27,450 nt of DNA from Prolixibacteraceae bacterium. Lineage in GTDB: Bacteria; Bacteroidota; Bacteroidia; Bacteroidales; Prolixibacteraceae. The notes under the pieces were generated by a model that was not told where the DNA came from, searched no databases, and saw nothing but the letters and a program-made list of their open reading frames with translations. Shown here piece after piece: positions 17,119 to 25,179 of the stretch (positions are counted from its first letter, which is position 1; the number at the start of each line of letters is the position of its first letter). Made by a program: the position numbers and the translations under genes. The stretch lies in contig JAGODU010000039.1 in the NCBI GenBank assembly GCA_017998095.1, positions 1 through 27,450 of the forward strand, in the 5' to 3' direction.

Positions 17119-19127
17119 GTATACCCGAAATAATTAAGGATGATAAATGGTTAGAACCCTACACTAATATATTTGTTGAATGGGAAAATTTATCAATATC
17201 TAAAGAAAATGAGCTATGCCGCGGAGGCAATTTATATGATTTTTCAACGGGATATCTTTATTTCGGACTTCATCTTTCTGAAGGTAAATGGCATTTGAGA
17301 GAATGGGTTCCCAATGCTACTTCAATTTATCTCATAGGCTCCTTCAACGATTGGACTGAAGATGAACATTATAAACTTAATGATACAGGATTTGGTAACT
17401 GGGAACTTATTCTTGATGAAACTGAATTGTCACATCTCGACTTATACGCTCTTTCAATTCATTGGGAGGGCGGTTCAGGTAAAAGAATACCTGCCTGGGC
17501 ACGCCGTGTTGTTCAGGATCCGGTTACTCATATTTTCAATGCCCAGATTTGGCATCCTGTAGTTAAATATAAATGGAAAACCAAAAAGTTTAAACCGGTT
17601 GATGAAGCCCCTTTAATTTATGAAGCCCATATAGGCATGGCAGGTGAAGAGGAAAGAGTTCATTCATTTAATGAATTCAGAACTGACATTCTTCCAAGAA
17701 TAATTGAAAGCGGATACAATACCATTCAATTAATGGCTATTCCTGAGCACCCATACTATGGTAGCTTTGGATATCATGTATCAAGCTTTTTTGCACCATC
17801 TTCCCGTTTTGGTACTCCCGAAGAATTAAAGCAGCTTATTGACGAAGCTCATGCTAATAATATAGCTGTAATAATGGACCTTATCCATTCTCACGCTGTG
17901 AAAAATGAAGTTGAAGGACTTGGCAGATACGATGGCAGCAAATATCAGTTTTTCCATGATGGCATCAGAGGTGAACATCCTGCATGGGATTCATATTGCT
18001 TTAATTACGGTAAAAACGAAGTACTTCACTTCCTCCTTTCCAATATCAAATTCTGGCTTGACGAGTTCAACTTCGATGGTTATCGCTTTGATGGAGTGAC
18101 CAGCATGCTATATTTTGATCATGGATTAGGCAAAGCTTTTGGTGGTTATGATGATTATTTTTCTCCTAATCTTGATTATGAGGCCGTTGTTTATTTCAAA
18201 CTTGCCAATAAACTAATTCATCAGGTTAAGGAAAAGGCATTGTCTATTGCTGAAGACATGAGCGGATTGCCCGGACTTGCCGCTCCTCTTGAAAAGGGGG
18301 GTTTAGGTTTTGATTATCGCATGTCGATGGGGGTTCCTGATTACTGGATTAAGATGATCAAGGAAAAGAAAGATGAACAATGGGAAGTTGGCGATATCTT
18401 TTATCAAATGACAGCCCACCGAATGGATGAAAAGGTTGTAAGCTATGCAGAAAGCCATGACCAGGCACTTGTTGGCGATAAAACAATAATATTCAGGCTT
18501 ATCGACAAGGAAATGTATTACAGCATGCGTAAGGATCAGCCCAATCTTGCTGTTGAAAGAGGTATCGCACTACACAAAATGATTCGCATGGTAACATCAA
18601 GCTGTGCAGGTGGTGCTTACCTTAATTTCATGGGCAATGAATTCGGCCACCCTGAATGGATTGATTTTCCCCGCGAAGGAAACAACTGGTCGTACCGTCA
18701 TGCCAGAAGGATATGGAGTATTTCTGATAATCCAGAGTTACGTTTCCACTGGCTTAAAGATTTCGATCGCGATATGATAAACCTGTTAAGAAATAAAAAG
18801 CTTATATCAATACCTGAAATATGGAAGGTATGGGAGAACAAGGAAGATCAGGTTTTAGCTTATTCAAGGGGGGAATTATTGTTTGTTTATAATTTCAATC
18901 CATACATGTCTTTCACTAATTATGGTATTGCCTATGAACCTTCCAAATTCAAAATCATATTAAGTACTGATTCTTCTGCTTATGGAGGTCAGGATAGAAT
19001 AGATGAAAGGATGAATTACTATACAATTCCTTCAGGCAAAAACGAGGGCACTCATTATCTTCGGCTTTATCTCCCGGCCCGAACGGCAATAGTCCTTGAA
19101 AAAACACCTTTAAAAAGGATAAAGTAA
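17115..19127 (+). CDS. glgB: 1,4-alpha-glucan branching enzyme (eukaryote-type, GH13_8-like)
   Basis: A 670-residue glycoside hydrolase family 13 protein. The N-terminal CBM48-like module (about 40-150) contains REWVPNATSIYLIGSFNDW. The barrel follows, with catalytic residues in place: DGYRFDG gives Arg324 and nucleophile Asp326, SIAEDMSG gives acid/base Glu380, and ESHDQALVGDK gives His448 and Asp449. Wording such as MGNEFGHPEWIDFPREGNNW is closer to plant and animal branching enzymes than to E. coli GlgB. It cuts alpha-1,4 chains and rejoins them as alpha-1,6 branches in glycogen. The ATG overlaps the kdsB stop by 4 nt. A shared bidirectional terminator follows. The debranching enzyme and synthase-like genes of the pathway lie about 6 kb away. 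Confidence 0.94.
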   Translation: MSIPEIIKDDKWLEPYTNIFVEWENLSISKENELCRGGNLYDFSTGYLYFGLHLSEGKWHLREWVPNATSIYLIGSFNDWTEDEHYKLNDTGFGNWELILDETELSHLDLYALSIHWEGGSGKRIPAWARRVVQDPVTHIFNAQIWHPVVKYKWKTKKFKPVDEAPLIYEAHIGMAGEEERVHSFNEFRTDILPRIIESGYNTIQLMAIPEHPYYGSFGYHVSSFFAPSSRFGTPEELKQLIDEAHANNIAVIMDLIHSHAVKNEVEGLGRYDGSKYQFFHDGIRGEHPAWDSYCFNYGKNEVLHFLLSNIKFWLDEFNFDGYRFDGVTSMLYFDHGLGKAFGGYDDYFSPNLDYEAVVYFKLANKLIHQVKEKALSIAEDMSGLPGLAAPLEKGGLGFDYRMSMGVPDYWIKMIKEKKDEQWEVGDIFYQMTAHRMDEKVVSYAESHDQALVGDKTIIFRLIDKEMYYSMRKDQPNLAVERGIALHKMIRMVTSSCAGGAYLNFMGNEFGHPEWIDFPREGNNWSYRHARRIWSISDNPELRFHWLKDFDRDMINLLRNKKLISIPEIWKVWENKEDQVLAYSRGELLFVYNFNPYMSFTNYGIAYEPSKFKIILSTDSSAYGGQDRIDERMNYYTIPSGKNEGTHYLRLYLPARTAIVLEKTPLKRIK

Positions 19128-19166
19128 AAAAAAAGAGGCCATCCTTTTTGGAAAGCCTCTTTTTAT
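19126..19166. terminator. Bidirectional terminator between glgB and exbD
   Basis: AAAAGAGGC (19131-19139) pairs perfectly with GCCTCTTTT (19155-19163). An A-run precedes the stem and a T-run follows it, so it can stop transcription from both convergent genes. It begins right at the glgB stop and ends 16 nt from the exbD stop. Confidence 0.88.
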
Positions 19167-19181
19167 ATCAGTATAAATAAA

Positions 19182-19649
19182 TTATCTGTTAGGCTTAATA
19201 GATGAATAATTGATATGCAATGCAGCAGCTTTCCTAAGCTCCTGTTTAATATCAGTAACAATACCCATCTTAGTGAACTCATCAACCTTCAATGAAAAAA
19301 TCATCTGAGGTACTTCTGACTCATCATGTGTCTGCCTTTCAGCTTCTACGTAATCAGGAATATCGCTTACCTTAGCAAAATTATCATTCAGCTGAATTTG
19401 TGGCTCTGTACCATATAAATGTTGCAAAGATCTTATAGGTGCTCCAACATAAATATAGCTGACAAGGGTTTTCTTTTCCATCTTGTTAATTTCAGTAGCT
19501 TGAGGTAAATGTATTTTTACCTTAAGCGATGCTTGCCTTAACGAAGTGGTTGCCATAAAGAAAAACAGCAACATGAAAACGATATCAGGTAATGAAGCTG
19601 TAGAAATTGGAGGCAGATCTTTTGCCTTGCTTTTACTGAATCTTGACAT
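19182..19649 (-). CDS. exbD: ExbD/TolR family biopolymer transport protein (second copy)
   Basis: A 155-residue protein from ATG 19647-19649. A short cytoplasmic N-terminus leads into a single membrane segment, SLPDIVFMLLFFFMATTSLR (about residues 19-38), with the proton-pathway Asp22. The periplasmic remainder ends in INYSSIKPNR. With ExbB, ExbD forms the inner-membrane motor that passes proton-motive force to TonB and outer-membrane receptors. Its ATG overlaps the stop of the previous exbD by 1 nt, so the two copies are probably made in a fixed ratio, perhaps as a heteromer. It is the last gene of the cluster. TolR in the Tol-Pal system is an alternative, but no tolB or pal is in view. Confidence 0.93.
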   Translation of the reverse strand: MSRFSKSKAKDLPPISTASLPDIVFMLLFFFMATTSLRQASLKVKIHLPQATEINKMEKKTLVSYIYVGAPIRSLQHLYGTEPQIQLNDNFAKVSDIPDYVEAERQTHDESEVPQMIFSLKVDEFTKMGIVTDIKQELRKAAALHINYSSIKPNR

Positions 19650-20236
19650 TACTTATTCCCTCCTATCTTTTTAGGTTCAGCTTCTGATATCTTTTGCGGA
19701 TATACTTCCTGAACAGCCTTTTGTTGTTCTTCGTTAAGCTTACTATAAGGTTTACCAAACTTCTCACCTGATATTTCATCACGCAACTCGTTAATTGCAG
19801 CAATAAGCTCATTTTGAACCTTGATATAAGTACCATAAGTAGTACCTACGTCATTTCGTAATGAAATTACAGCACTTTTAGATATAACCTCATAATCACC
19901 TATAAAATCGAAAGATCGTACTTCCTTTTCAGGCAGGTTTGGTAAATTCATCGGGTTAGCAAGGAAAGCTTTAGTCTTTTCCTTTAAGTCTTCAACCCTG
20001 CAAATTTCACCTTCAACCATAAGCCTGTTTTCGCGGTCAACCAAAACAACAAAAATATTTCGTTCCTTGACTGGCGGCGCATTATCATCTACCTGCGAAG
20101 GATCAACCCATGGCGGCAATCTTCTTTCAAGACCTTTGTCCTGATCCATTGTAGTTGATACAAGAAAGAAGATTAGCAGCAAGAAGGCAATATCCGCTAA
20201 AGAAGATGATGGTATTTCGGGCATTTTCCTTGGCAT
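19649..20236 (-). CDS. exbD: ExbD/TolR family biopolymer transport protein (first copy, long)
   Basis: A 195-residue protein from ATG 20234-20236. The sequence SSLADIAFLLLIFFLVSTTM (about residues 11-30) is the single membrane helix, with the conserved Asp15. The periplasmic part is about 40 residues longer than in typical ExbD and ends in a charged tail rich in Glu, Lys and Gln (from about residue 155). Role as for the adjacent ExbD: the proton-driven energy coupler for TonB-dependent transport. It starts 18 nt after the 4-TM gene. Paired, unequal ExbD genes behind one ExbB are common in Bacteroidota. Confidence 0.93.
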   Translation of the reverse strand: MPRKMPEIPSSSLADIAFLLLIFFLVSTTMDQDKGLERRLPPWVDPSQVDDNAPPVKERNIFVVLVDRENRLMVEGEICRVEDLKEKTKAFLANPMNLPNLPEKEVRSFDFIGDYEVISKSAVISLRNDVGTTYGTYIKVQNELIAAINELRDEISGEKFGKPYSKLNEEQQKAVQEVYPQKISEAEPKKIGGNK

Positions 20237-20254
20237 AATGGCTCTTGTTTAAAA

Positions 20255-20722
20255 TTAGTTGCGTTTAATTGAACTTTTCAAACTAAAAAATACAACTGAA
20301 AGAGCAGCTGCACCAAACAAAATATATACACAAATAAGCCCTGCACCAATCCAACGTGATATTGAAGGAGTCAATGTTCCATCAGCAACAAACTTATCTA
20401 CCCCAAAGAATTGAGGCAATTCACTTGTTGATAAAGCCCATGAAACAAAAACTAATACTGCAACACCAACCAGCAAAAGTAAAGTGCTTATTATTTGTTT
20501 TTTATCTTTTAATATCTGTATAAGAGCAAAACCTAATGCCAATATTAAACCGGCAACTGTAAGTATAACTGCCCAGTTGATATTCAACGAAATCATTTTT
20601 TCAGCTCTTGCTCCGGGGTTTTCCTGACTCTCAATAGAGAAGAACAATACTCCTACCAAAACCAGGGATATTGCCATCAGTACCCATAAAGCATATTTAG
20701 CTATTTTACCTCTTTTCTCCAT
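20255..20722 (-). CDS. Hypothetical inner-membrane protein of the Exb cluster (4 TM)
   Basis: A 155-residue protein from ATG 20720-20722. Four hydrophobic segments are visible, at about residues 9-29, 48-70, 77-97 and 122-147, with Lys/Arg-rich ends (MEKRGK, KDKKQ, SSIKRN) that place both termini in the cytoplasm. I recognise no named domain. It lies 8 nt after exbB and 18 nt before exbD, so it is cotranscribed with the proton-channel genes and may be an accessory subunit of that complex. It is not itself an ExbB or ExbD: it lacks the membrane Asp of ExbD and the conserved TolQ/ExbB helix pair. Confidence 0.85.
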   Translation of the reverse strand: MEKRGKIAKYALWVLMAISLVLVGVLFFSIESQENPGARAEKMISLNINWAVILTVAGLILALGFALIQILKDKKQIISTLLLLVGVAVLVFVSWALSTSELPQFFGVDKFVADGTLTPSISRWIGAGLICVYILFGAAALSVVFFSLKSSIKRN

Positions 20723-20730
20723 AATCGAGA

Positions 20731-21546
20731 TTATTTTTTAGCGTTGTACTTAACTATCATGTCAAGTAATGAAATTGATGAATTTTCCATATCACCTGTG
20801 ATACTGTCAATCTTTGACAAACAATAGTTGTAAAATACCTGCAGAATCATAGCTACTATAAGACCAAATACTGTTGTGATCAAAGCAATCTTAATACCAC
20901 CGGCAACAAGAGTCGGGCTAATATCACCTGCTACTTCAATAGCATCAAAAGCTGCGATCATACCGATAACTGTTCCCAAGAATCCGAGCATAGGGCCTAA
21001 TGCAATAAAAAGACCTACCCAGCTTAAATTTCTTTCAAGCAAACCGGCCTGTACACTACCATAAGAAAGAATTGATTTTTCAATAACTTCAACACCTTCT
21101 GCATGACGATCCAATCCCTGATAGAATATACTTGCAACTGGTCCTCTTGTGTTACGGCAAACATCCTTTGCTGCTTCAAATCCACCTTTTTCAAGGGCAG
21201 CTTCAACATCAACCAATAATTTTTTAGTATTGGTAGTAGCGAGGTTCAAATAAATAACACGTTCAATTGCCAATGCCAAACCTAAGATAAGACAAAGCAA
21301 AATTGATGTCATAAAGCCAGGCCCACCTTCGATGAATTTCTGTTTCAATGCGCTGTGCATTGATTGTCCTTGTTCAGCTGTTACAGCTTCTTCTTCAATC
21401 TTGTCAGCTGCAACATTAGCTGCAGGTTGAGCAGCAGGTGCTACTTGTTCTGTTGCCGGAGCTGCAGTTTCCTGAGCTTTAACAATGACCGATGATCCCA
21501 AGACGAACACCGAAAGAACAGCTATTAATGCAAATAATTTTTTCAT
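20731..21546 (-). CDS. exbB: ExbB/TolQ/MotA family proton channel protein
   Basis: A 271-residue protein from ATG 21544-21546. An N-terminal signal-like segment ends near VKA-QE (about residue 24) and is followed by an Ala/Pro/Glu-rich linker (about 25-55). The ExbB core has three membrane helices, at about 78-100, 174-200 and 211-240. LGPMLGFLGTVIGMIAAF and the following GGIKIALITTVFGLIVA are the family signature. ExbB pentamers surround ExbD and form the proton channel that powers TonB, linking this locus to receptors like the one at the left edge of the window. It heads a four-gene minus-strand cluster. The tRNA-Ser gene lies 75 bp upstream on the same strand. Confidence 0.94.
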   Translation of the reverse strand: MKKLFALIAVLSVFVLGSSVIVKAQETAAPATEQVAPAAQPAANVAADKIEEEAVTAEQGQSMHSALKQKFIEGGPGFMTSILLCLILGLALAIERVIYLNLATTNTKKLLVDVEAALEKGGFEAAKDVCRNTRGPVASIFYQGLDRHAEGVEVIEKSILSYGSVQAGLLERNLSWVGLFIALGPMLGFLGTVIGMIAAFDAIEVAGDISPTLVAGGIKIALITTVFGLIVAMILQVFYNYCLSKIDSITGDMENSSISLLDMIVKYNAKK

Positions 21547-21620
21547 GATTCTTTTTAAAATTTATTCAACAATTATTCTTACTATTTCTTTTATTTTAAT
21601 TAAACATTATTTCACTTTTG

Positions 21621-21708
21621 CGGAGAGAGGGGGATTCGAACCCCCGGTTCCGTTTCGCGGAACACACGCTTTCCAGGCGTGCCAGTTAAGCCACTCCTGC
21701 ACCTCTCC
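21621..21708 (-). tRNA. tRNA-Ser (anticodon GGA)
   Basis: 88 nt with a complete cloverleaf. The acceptor stem GGAGAGG (21708-21702) pairs with TCTCTCC (21628-21622), with a G-U at the base. The anticodon stem CACGC/GCGTG encloses CTGGAAA, giving anticodon GGA at 21672-21674. A long variable arm (TTCCG/CGGAA) and a T-arm with GGGGGTTCGAATCCCCC follow. The long variable arm is typical of class II tRNAs such as tRNA-Ser. The discriminator base is G and the 3' CCA is not encoded. It reads UCC and UCU serine codons. Confidence 0.97.
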
Positions 21709-21875
21709 CTAATACTCAAACAATAAAAATGCAAGAGCCTGTACTTATTATCTTATTGAACCTCTGCTGATAATACCCGATTTAGATTTCAATTCCTTAC
21801 CAAATATTACTTACAACTTCTCAAATGAAAATTTGAGGGCTGAAAATTACAAAAAAAAACATAGAATAAACAAAT

Positions 21876-22901
21876 CTATACAGTTATTTCTCCCCTCATA
21901 TTTTTATTTATGCTTTTTCTTATTTCTTCTAAGCTAATCCCCTGCCCTAATAAATACATCATTTTGGTAACTGCTGCCTCAGTGGTCATATCGTAACCGC
22001 TTATCACTCCTGCCTCTAAAAGATTTAAACTTGTCTCATACAAACCCATTGATACTTTTCCCCCCGCACACTGACTGATATTTAAAACAATTATCCCCTT
22101 ATCAACTGCCTTCTTTATAGTCTTTGTCATCCAAGGTGTATTCGGAATATTGCCGCTGCCAAACGATTCTAAAATTATCCCCTTCAATCCTTTCATCGAA
22201 ATTATATTTTCCATCATCGGTCTGCTAATACCTGGAAATATCTTCAAAATTACAACGTGAATGTCAATCTGATTGTTTATTATGAGTTCTCCATTGTCAG
22301 GTCTCATTATAAACTCTTCGTAATAATGAATATCAACTCCTGCTTTTGCTAACGGCGGATAATTCTTTGAATCGAAAGCCCGGAACTGCTCTGAATCAAT
22401 CTTGGAAGTACGATTCCCTCTAAGTAATAAAGAATCAAAGTAAATACATACTTCGGGAACCATTGCTCTCCCATCTGCCTTCTTTGCAGCTGCTATCTCA
22501 ACTGCTGTAAGCAGATTTTCTTTCCCGTCAGTTCTTAAAACTCCTATTGGCAATTGTGACCCTGTGAAAACAACCGGCTTGCTAAGGTTTTCAAGCATAA
22601 AGCTTAATGCTGAGGCAGTATACGACATTGTATCAGTGCCATGTAAAACAACAAACCCGTCAAACTTTTTATAATTGGCATAAATAATTAAGGCAAGCTT
22701 ATTCCAGTGCTCAGGTGTTATATTTGAAGAATCGAGAGCAGGCTCAAATGATATTGAAGAAATTTCATATCCAAACTTCAACAACTGTGGTATCTCATTT
22801 GAAAGCTGTTCAAAATTAACCGGAAGCAGGGAACCATCTTCTGGACGCTGGACCATTCCTATAGTACCACCGGTATATATTATCAGAATTGAAGGCCGCA
22901 T
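21876..22901 (-). CDS. ansA: Type I L-asparaginase (AnsA-like)
   Basis: A 341-residue protein from ATG 22899-22901, the usual length for cytoplasmic type I asparaginases. The first catalytic Thr lies in YTGGTIG (Thr13) and the second triad in LHGTDTMSYTA (Thr89, Asp90). Lys167 in RTSKIDS is the likely third member. TGSQLPIG and the C-terminal allosteric-site region complete the family pattern. It hydrolyses asparagine to aspartate and ammonia. There is no signal peptide, which argues against the periplasmic type II enzyme. It follows tatD by 61 nt and may be read from tatD or from its own possible promoter at 22915-22948. Confidence 0.95.
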   Translation of the reverse strand: MRPSILIIYTGGTIGMVQRPEDGSLLPVNFEQLSNEIPQLLKFGYEISSISFEPALDSSNITPEHWNKLALIIYANYKKFDGFVVLHGTDTMSYTASALSFMLENLSKPVVFTGSQLPIGVLRTDGKENLLTAVEIAAAKKADGRAMVPEVCIYFDSLLLRGNRTSKIDSEQFRAFDSKNYPPLAKAGVDIHYYEEFIMRPDNGELIINNQIDIHVVILKIFPGISRPMMENIISMKGLKGIILESFGSGNIPNTPWMTKTIKKAVDKGIIVLNISQCAGGKVSMGLYETSLNLLEAGVISGYDMTTEAAVTKMMYLLGQGISLEEIRKSINKNMRGEITV

Positions 22902-22914
22902 AATTATGTTTCGA

Positions 22915-22948
22915 CAAATTTATATTAATTTGCCCAATGAACATCAAA
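22915..22948 (-). promoter_or_regulatory. Possible promoter of ansA
   Basis: On the minus strand, TAAATTTG (22915-22922) matches TAnnTTTG exactly. TTTG lies 22 nt upstream (22945-22948), close to the usual 19-21. The leader before ATG would be under 10 nt. Confidence 0.4.
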
Positions 22949-22962
22949 TAATACGGATTGAT

Positions 22963-23736
22963 TTAAACTGATTTTAATTTTTCAAATACCTGTAATGCAG
23001 AATAATCTGTTATAAGTTCAATTTCTTTTGAAGGTAAAGAATATACCTCCGATATTTTTTGAAGAATCAATGGAATATAGCTGCTTTCATTTCTTTTACC
23101 CCTATATGGCACCGGTGCCAGATATGGCGAATCGGTCTCAAGAACTAAATCTTCAGGTTTCAAATTAGAAATAACGGAATCCACTCCCGAATTTTTAAAT
23201 GTCACTGTTCCTCCTACTCCAATTTTAAATCCCATCTCCAAAACTTCTTTTGCCTGTTCATGATTACCAGAGAAACAATGGAATATCCCTTTCATCCCAT
23301 TCACATATTCAAGTTTAAGATTTTTCATTACTACTTCAAAGGAGTCCCTGACATGAATAACAACCGGTATCTTTAATTCAGCTGCTCTTTTCAGTTGTTG
23401 ACGGAAAACATATTCCTGCTCCTCAACAAAAGTTTTATCCCAGTATAAATCGATACCTATTTCCCCGATTCCGAAAAACTCTCTTTTATTGAGCCAATAA
23501 TTAAAAACTTCAAGCTCCTGCTCAAAATCTTCTTTAACTGAAGTAGGATGTATTCCTATCAATGGAAAACACATATCAGAATAATCATCTGCGATATCGA
23601 GCATTGGCTTTATTGATGAGCTGTCGATGTTCGGCGTAATTATCTTACTAACTCCGGCTTCCTTCGCCCTGATGATTACTTCATCAATTTCGCCCCGGAA
23701 GTCCTCAGAATATATATGTGAGTGAGTATCTATCAA
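22963..23736 (-). CDS. tatD: TatD family metal-dependent hydrolase / DNase
   Basis: A 257-residue TIM-barrel protein with all TatD metal ligands visible: DTHSHI (His5, His7), GEIGIDLYWD (Glu92), IHVRDSF (His128), IFHCFSG (His153) and ETDSPYLAP (Asp202). The tail YRGKRNESSYIP is also characteristic. Family members are magnesium-dependent 3'-5' exonucleases or DNA-repair-linked hydrolases in the cytoplasm. The start is TTG at 23734-23736: the codon before it is ATT, the one before that is TAA, and MIDTHSHI aligns with the family start. It is followed after 61 nt by ansA on the same strand. A plausible promoter lies just upstream, giving a very short leader. Confidence 0.95.
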   Translation of the reverse strand: MIDTHSHIYSEDFRGEIDEVIIRAKEAGVSKIITPNIDSSSIKPMLDIADDYSDMCFPLIGIHPTSVKEDFEQELEVFNYWLNKREFFGIGEIGIDLYWDKTFVEEQEYVFRQQLKRAAELKIPVVIHVRDSFEVVMKNLKLEYVNGMKGIFHCFSGNHEQAKEVLEMGFKIGVGGTVTFKNSGVDSVISNLKPEDLVLETDSPYLAPVPYRGKRNESSYIPLILQKISEVYSLPSKEIELITDYSALQVFEKLKSV

Positions 23737-23751
23737 AATTTATAATTTCGG

Positions 23752-23782
23752 CAAAAGTATGATTTAAGGCTGTGTAAGTAAA
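23752..23782 (-). promoter_or_regulatory. Probable promoter of tatD
   Basis: On the minus strand, TACTTTTG (23752-23759) matches TAnnTTTG exactly. TTTA (23779-23782), one base from the -33 TTTG, lies 19 nt upstream. The TTG start codon begins 15 nt after the -7 box, so the leader would be about 10 nt. Confidence 0.5.
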
Positions 23783-23847
23783 TATTTTAAATAAAAGAAA
23801 TAGTTATTTTATCATTAACTTAATCTTTCCTGTCAAACAGTGACCTG

Positions 23848-23942
23848 AACCGTACCAAGTTCTTACCACATTCTACCCAAACACCATAAGCGAACCATTC
23901 TTATGGTATTTGGGTAGTTTGTGGTACGAATTTGCTACGGTT
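23848..23942. repeat. Imperfect 95-bp palindrome, copy 2 of a dispersed repeat
   Basis: Three perfect or near-perfect arm pairs are nested. AACCGTA (23848-23854) pairs with TACGGTT (23936-23942), TACCACA (23864-23870) with TGTGGTA (23920-23926), and the 17-nt arms 23874-23890 and 23900-23916 pair with one C/A mismatch (G-U on the minus strand). The loop is 23891-23899. The core matches copy 1 at 200-291. Here the element sits between divergent genes, where a terminator would make no sense, which favours a dispersed or mobile repeat. Confidence 0.8.
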
Positions 23943-24128
23943 GAGATTCGAATGAATAATATATTTTGTCAGGCTAAGCCAAACCGGAATTGTAATCTTC
24001 CAAGAGAATAAGCCCCAATAGAAATGACTTACATTTCCAACATTTTTATCTTTTTATAATCATATTTTAAAAAAATAGTGATAATTTGCCCAAAAAGGCT
24101 ATTTATCAATATTTACAGTTAGGCAACA

Positions 24129-25130
24129 ATGGATTTCCCTTTTAGGACAGAAATAAAAATCAATGAGTCGGGTAAGGATTTTAACTACTCAACACCGGCA
24201 TTTTTTATTGGTTCATGTTTCTCTGATAACATTGGCAGGAAGCTCGAAAAGAGCAAGTTCACTGTTATGCTTAATCCTTTTGGAGTATTATACAATCCTG
24301 TTTCAATATGCAGTGCTTTAAATACAATAATTAAAAAGACGCAAATTACGCATAACGATCTTATTCTCCACAACAACCTATATCATTCATTCTTATTTCA
24401 TGGTTCATTTTCATGCACTTCTCCTGAAAAACTAATAATGAAATGCAATGAAGTGATTGAAGAAGCAAATAATTTTCTAAAGAAGAGTAGTTTTATTTTT
24501 ATAACATTCGGGTCTTCATTTGTTTATGAATATAAGGAGACTGGTGAAATTGTTTCAAATTGCCATAAAATACCAGACTCTGCATTCAAACGTTACAGGC
24601 TTACAGTGGAACAAACAGTAAGCAAATGTAATGAGCTGATCAGCGATTTAAAATATTTTAACCCGGAGCTGCAGATCATTTTTACAGTAAGTCCTGTAAG
24701 GCATTTTAAGGATGGGGCACATGAAAATCAATTGAGCAAGTCGGTATTACTTCTTGCAATTGATGAGATCATTAAAGATAACAGTAATAAAGAAATTAGT
24801 TATTTCCCTGCCTATGAAATAATGAATGATGAATTACGCGATTACAGGTTTTATACAGAAGATATGATACACATATCTGAAATTGGGGTAAATTATATTT
24901 ATGCGCAATTCAGAAAGTGTTTTTTTAAGACAAACACACTTGAGTGTATGAAAGAAATAAATGAGATTGTAAGGGCAAGTGAACATAGGATTTTAAACCC
25001 TGATCCTGTATCCCTTAGTATGTTCAGGGACACAATGATAGCAAAGATTTTAAAGTTTGGTTCTGCTTATCCATTTATTAATTTTAATAAAGAACTTGAA
25101 CATTTTAATAATCTTAGTTACATTGAGTGA
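24129..25130 (+). CDS. GSCFA domain-containing protein (SGNH-hydrolase-like)
   Basis: A 333-residue protein from ATG 24129. The N-terminal third carries the family-defining FFIGSCFSDNIG (about residues 26-37), followed by NPFGVLYNP. ITFGSSFVYEY, TVSPVRHFKDGAHENQLSKS and EDMIHISEIGVNY follow. In SGNH-type esterases and acyltransferases a GxS block near the start and a D/H block near the end form the active site. GSC and DMIH may play these parts here, which is inference. GSCFA proteins are common in Bacteroidota and their substrate is unknown. There is no signal peptide. It lies 49 nt upstream of the debranching enzyme on the same strand and may be cotranscribed with the glycogen genes. Confidence 0.88.
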   Translation: MDFPFRTEIKINESGKDFNYSTPAFFIGSCFSDNIGRKLEKSKFTVMLNPFGVLYNPVSICSALNTIIKKTQITHNDLILHNNLYHSFLFHGSFSCTSPEKLIMKCNEVIEEANNFLKKSSFIFITFGSSFVYEYKETGEIVSNCHKIPDSAFKRYRLTVEQTVSKCNELISDLKYFNPELQIIFTVSPVRHFKDGAHENQLSKSVLLLAIDEIIKDNSNKEISYFPAYEIMNDELRDYRFYTEDMIHISEIGVNYIYAQFRKCFFKTNTLECMKEINEIVRASEHRILNPDPVSLSMFRDTMIAKILKFGSAYPFINFNKELEHFNNLSYIE

Positions 25131-25179
25131 TGTTTTTGCATAAATTTATAAAGAGTTTAATCTATAACAAATTTTGTGA

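Larger units (their letters stand above)
23737..24128. other. Divergent intergenic region, 392 bp
   Basis: This region separates tatD (minus) from the GSCFA gene (plus). It contains the probable tatD promoter (23752-23782), the 95-bp palindrome (23848-23942), and about 185 bp of A/T-rich sequence before the GSCFA start. TATCTTTT at 24047-24054 is one base off the -7 consensus and could serve the GSCFA gene, but no -33 box fits. No open reading frame or RNA gene is evident. Confidence 0.6.

Noticed and set aside
21820..21837. Perfect 7-bp hairpin with a GAAA loop between ansA and tRNA-Ser
   Set aside because: CTCAAAT/ATTTGAG is clean but A/T-rich and has no U-tract on either strand. With nothing else around it, it could be chance or a weak terminator.
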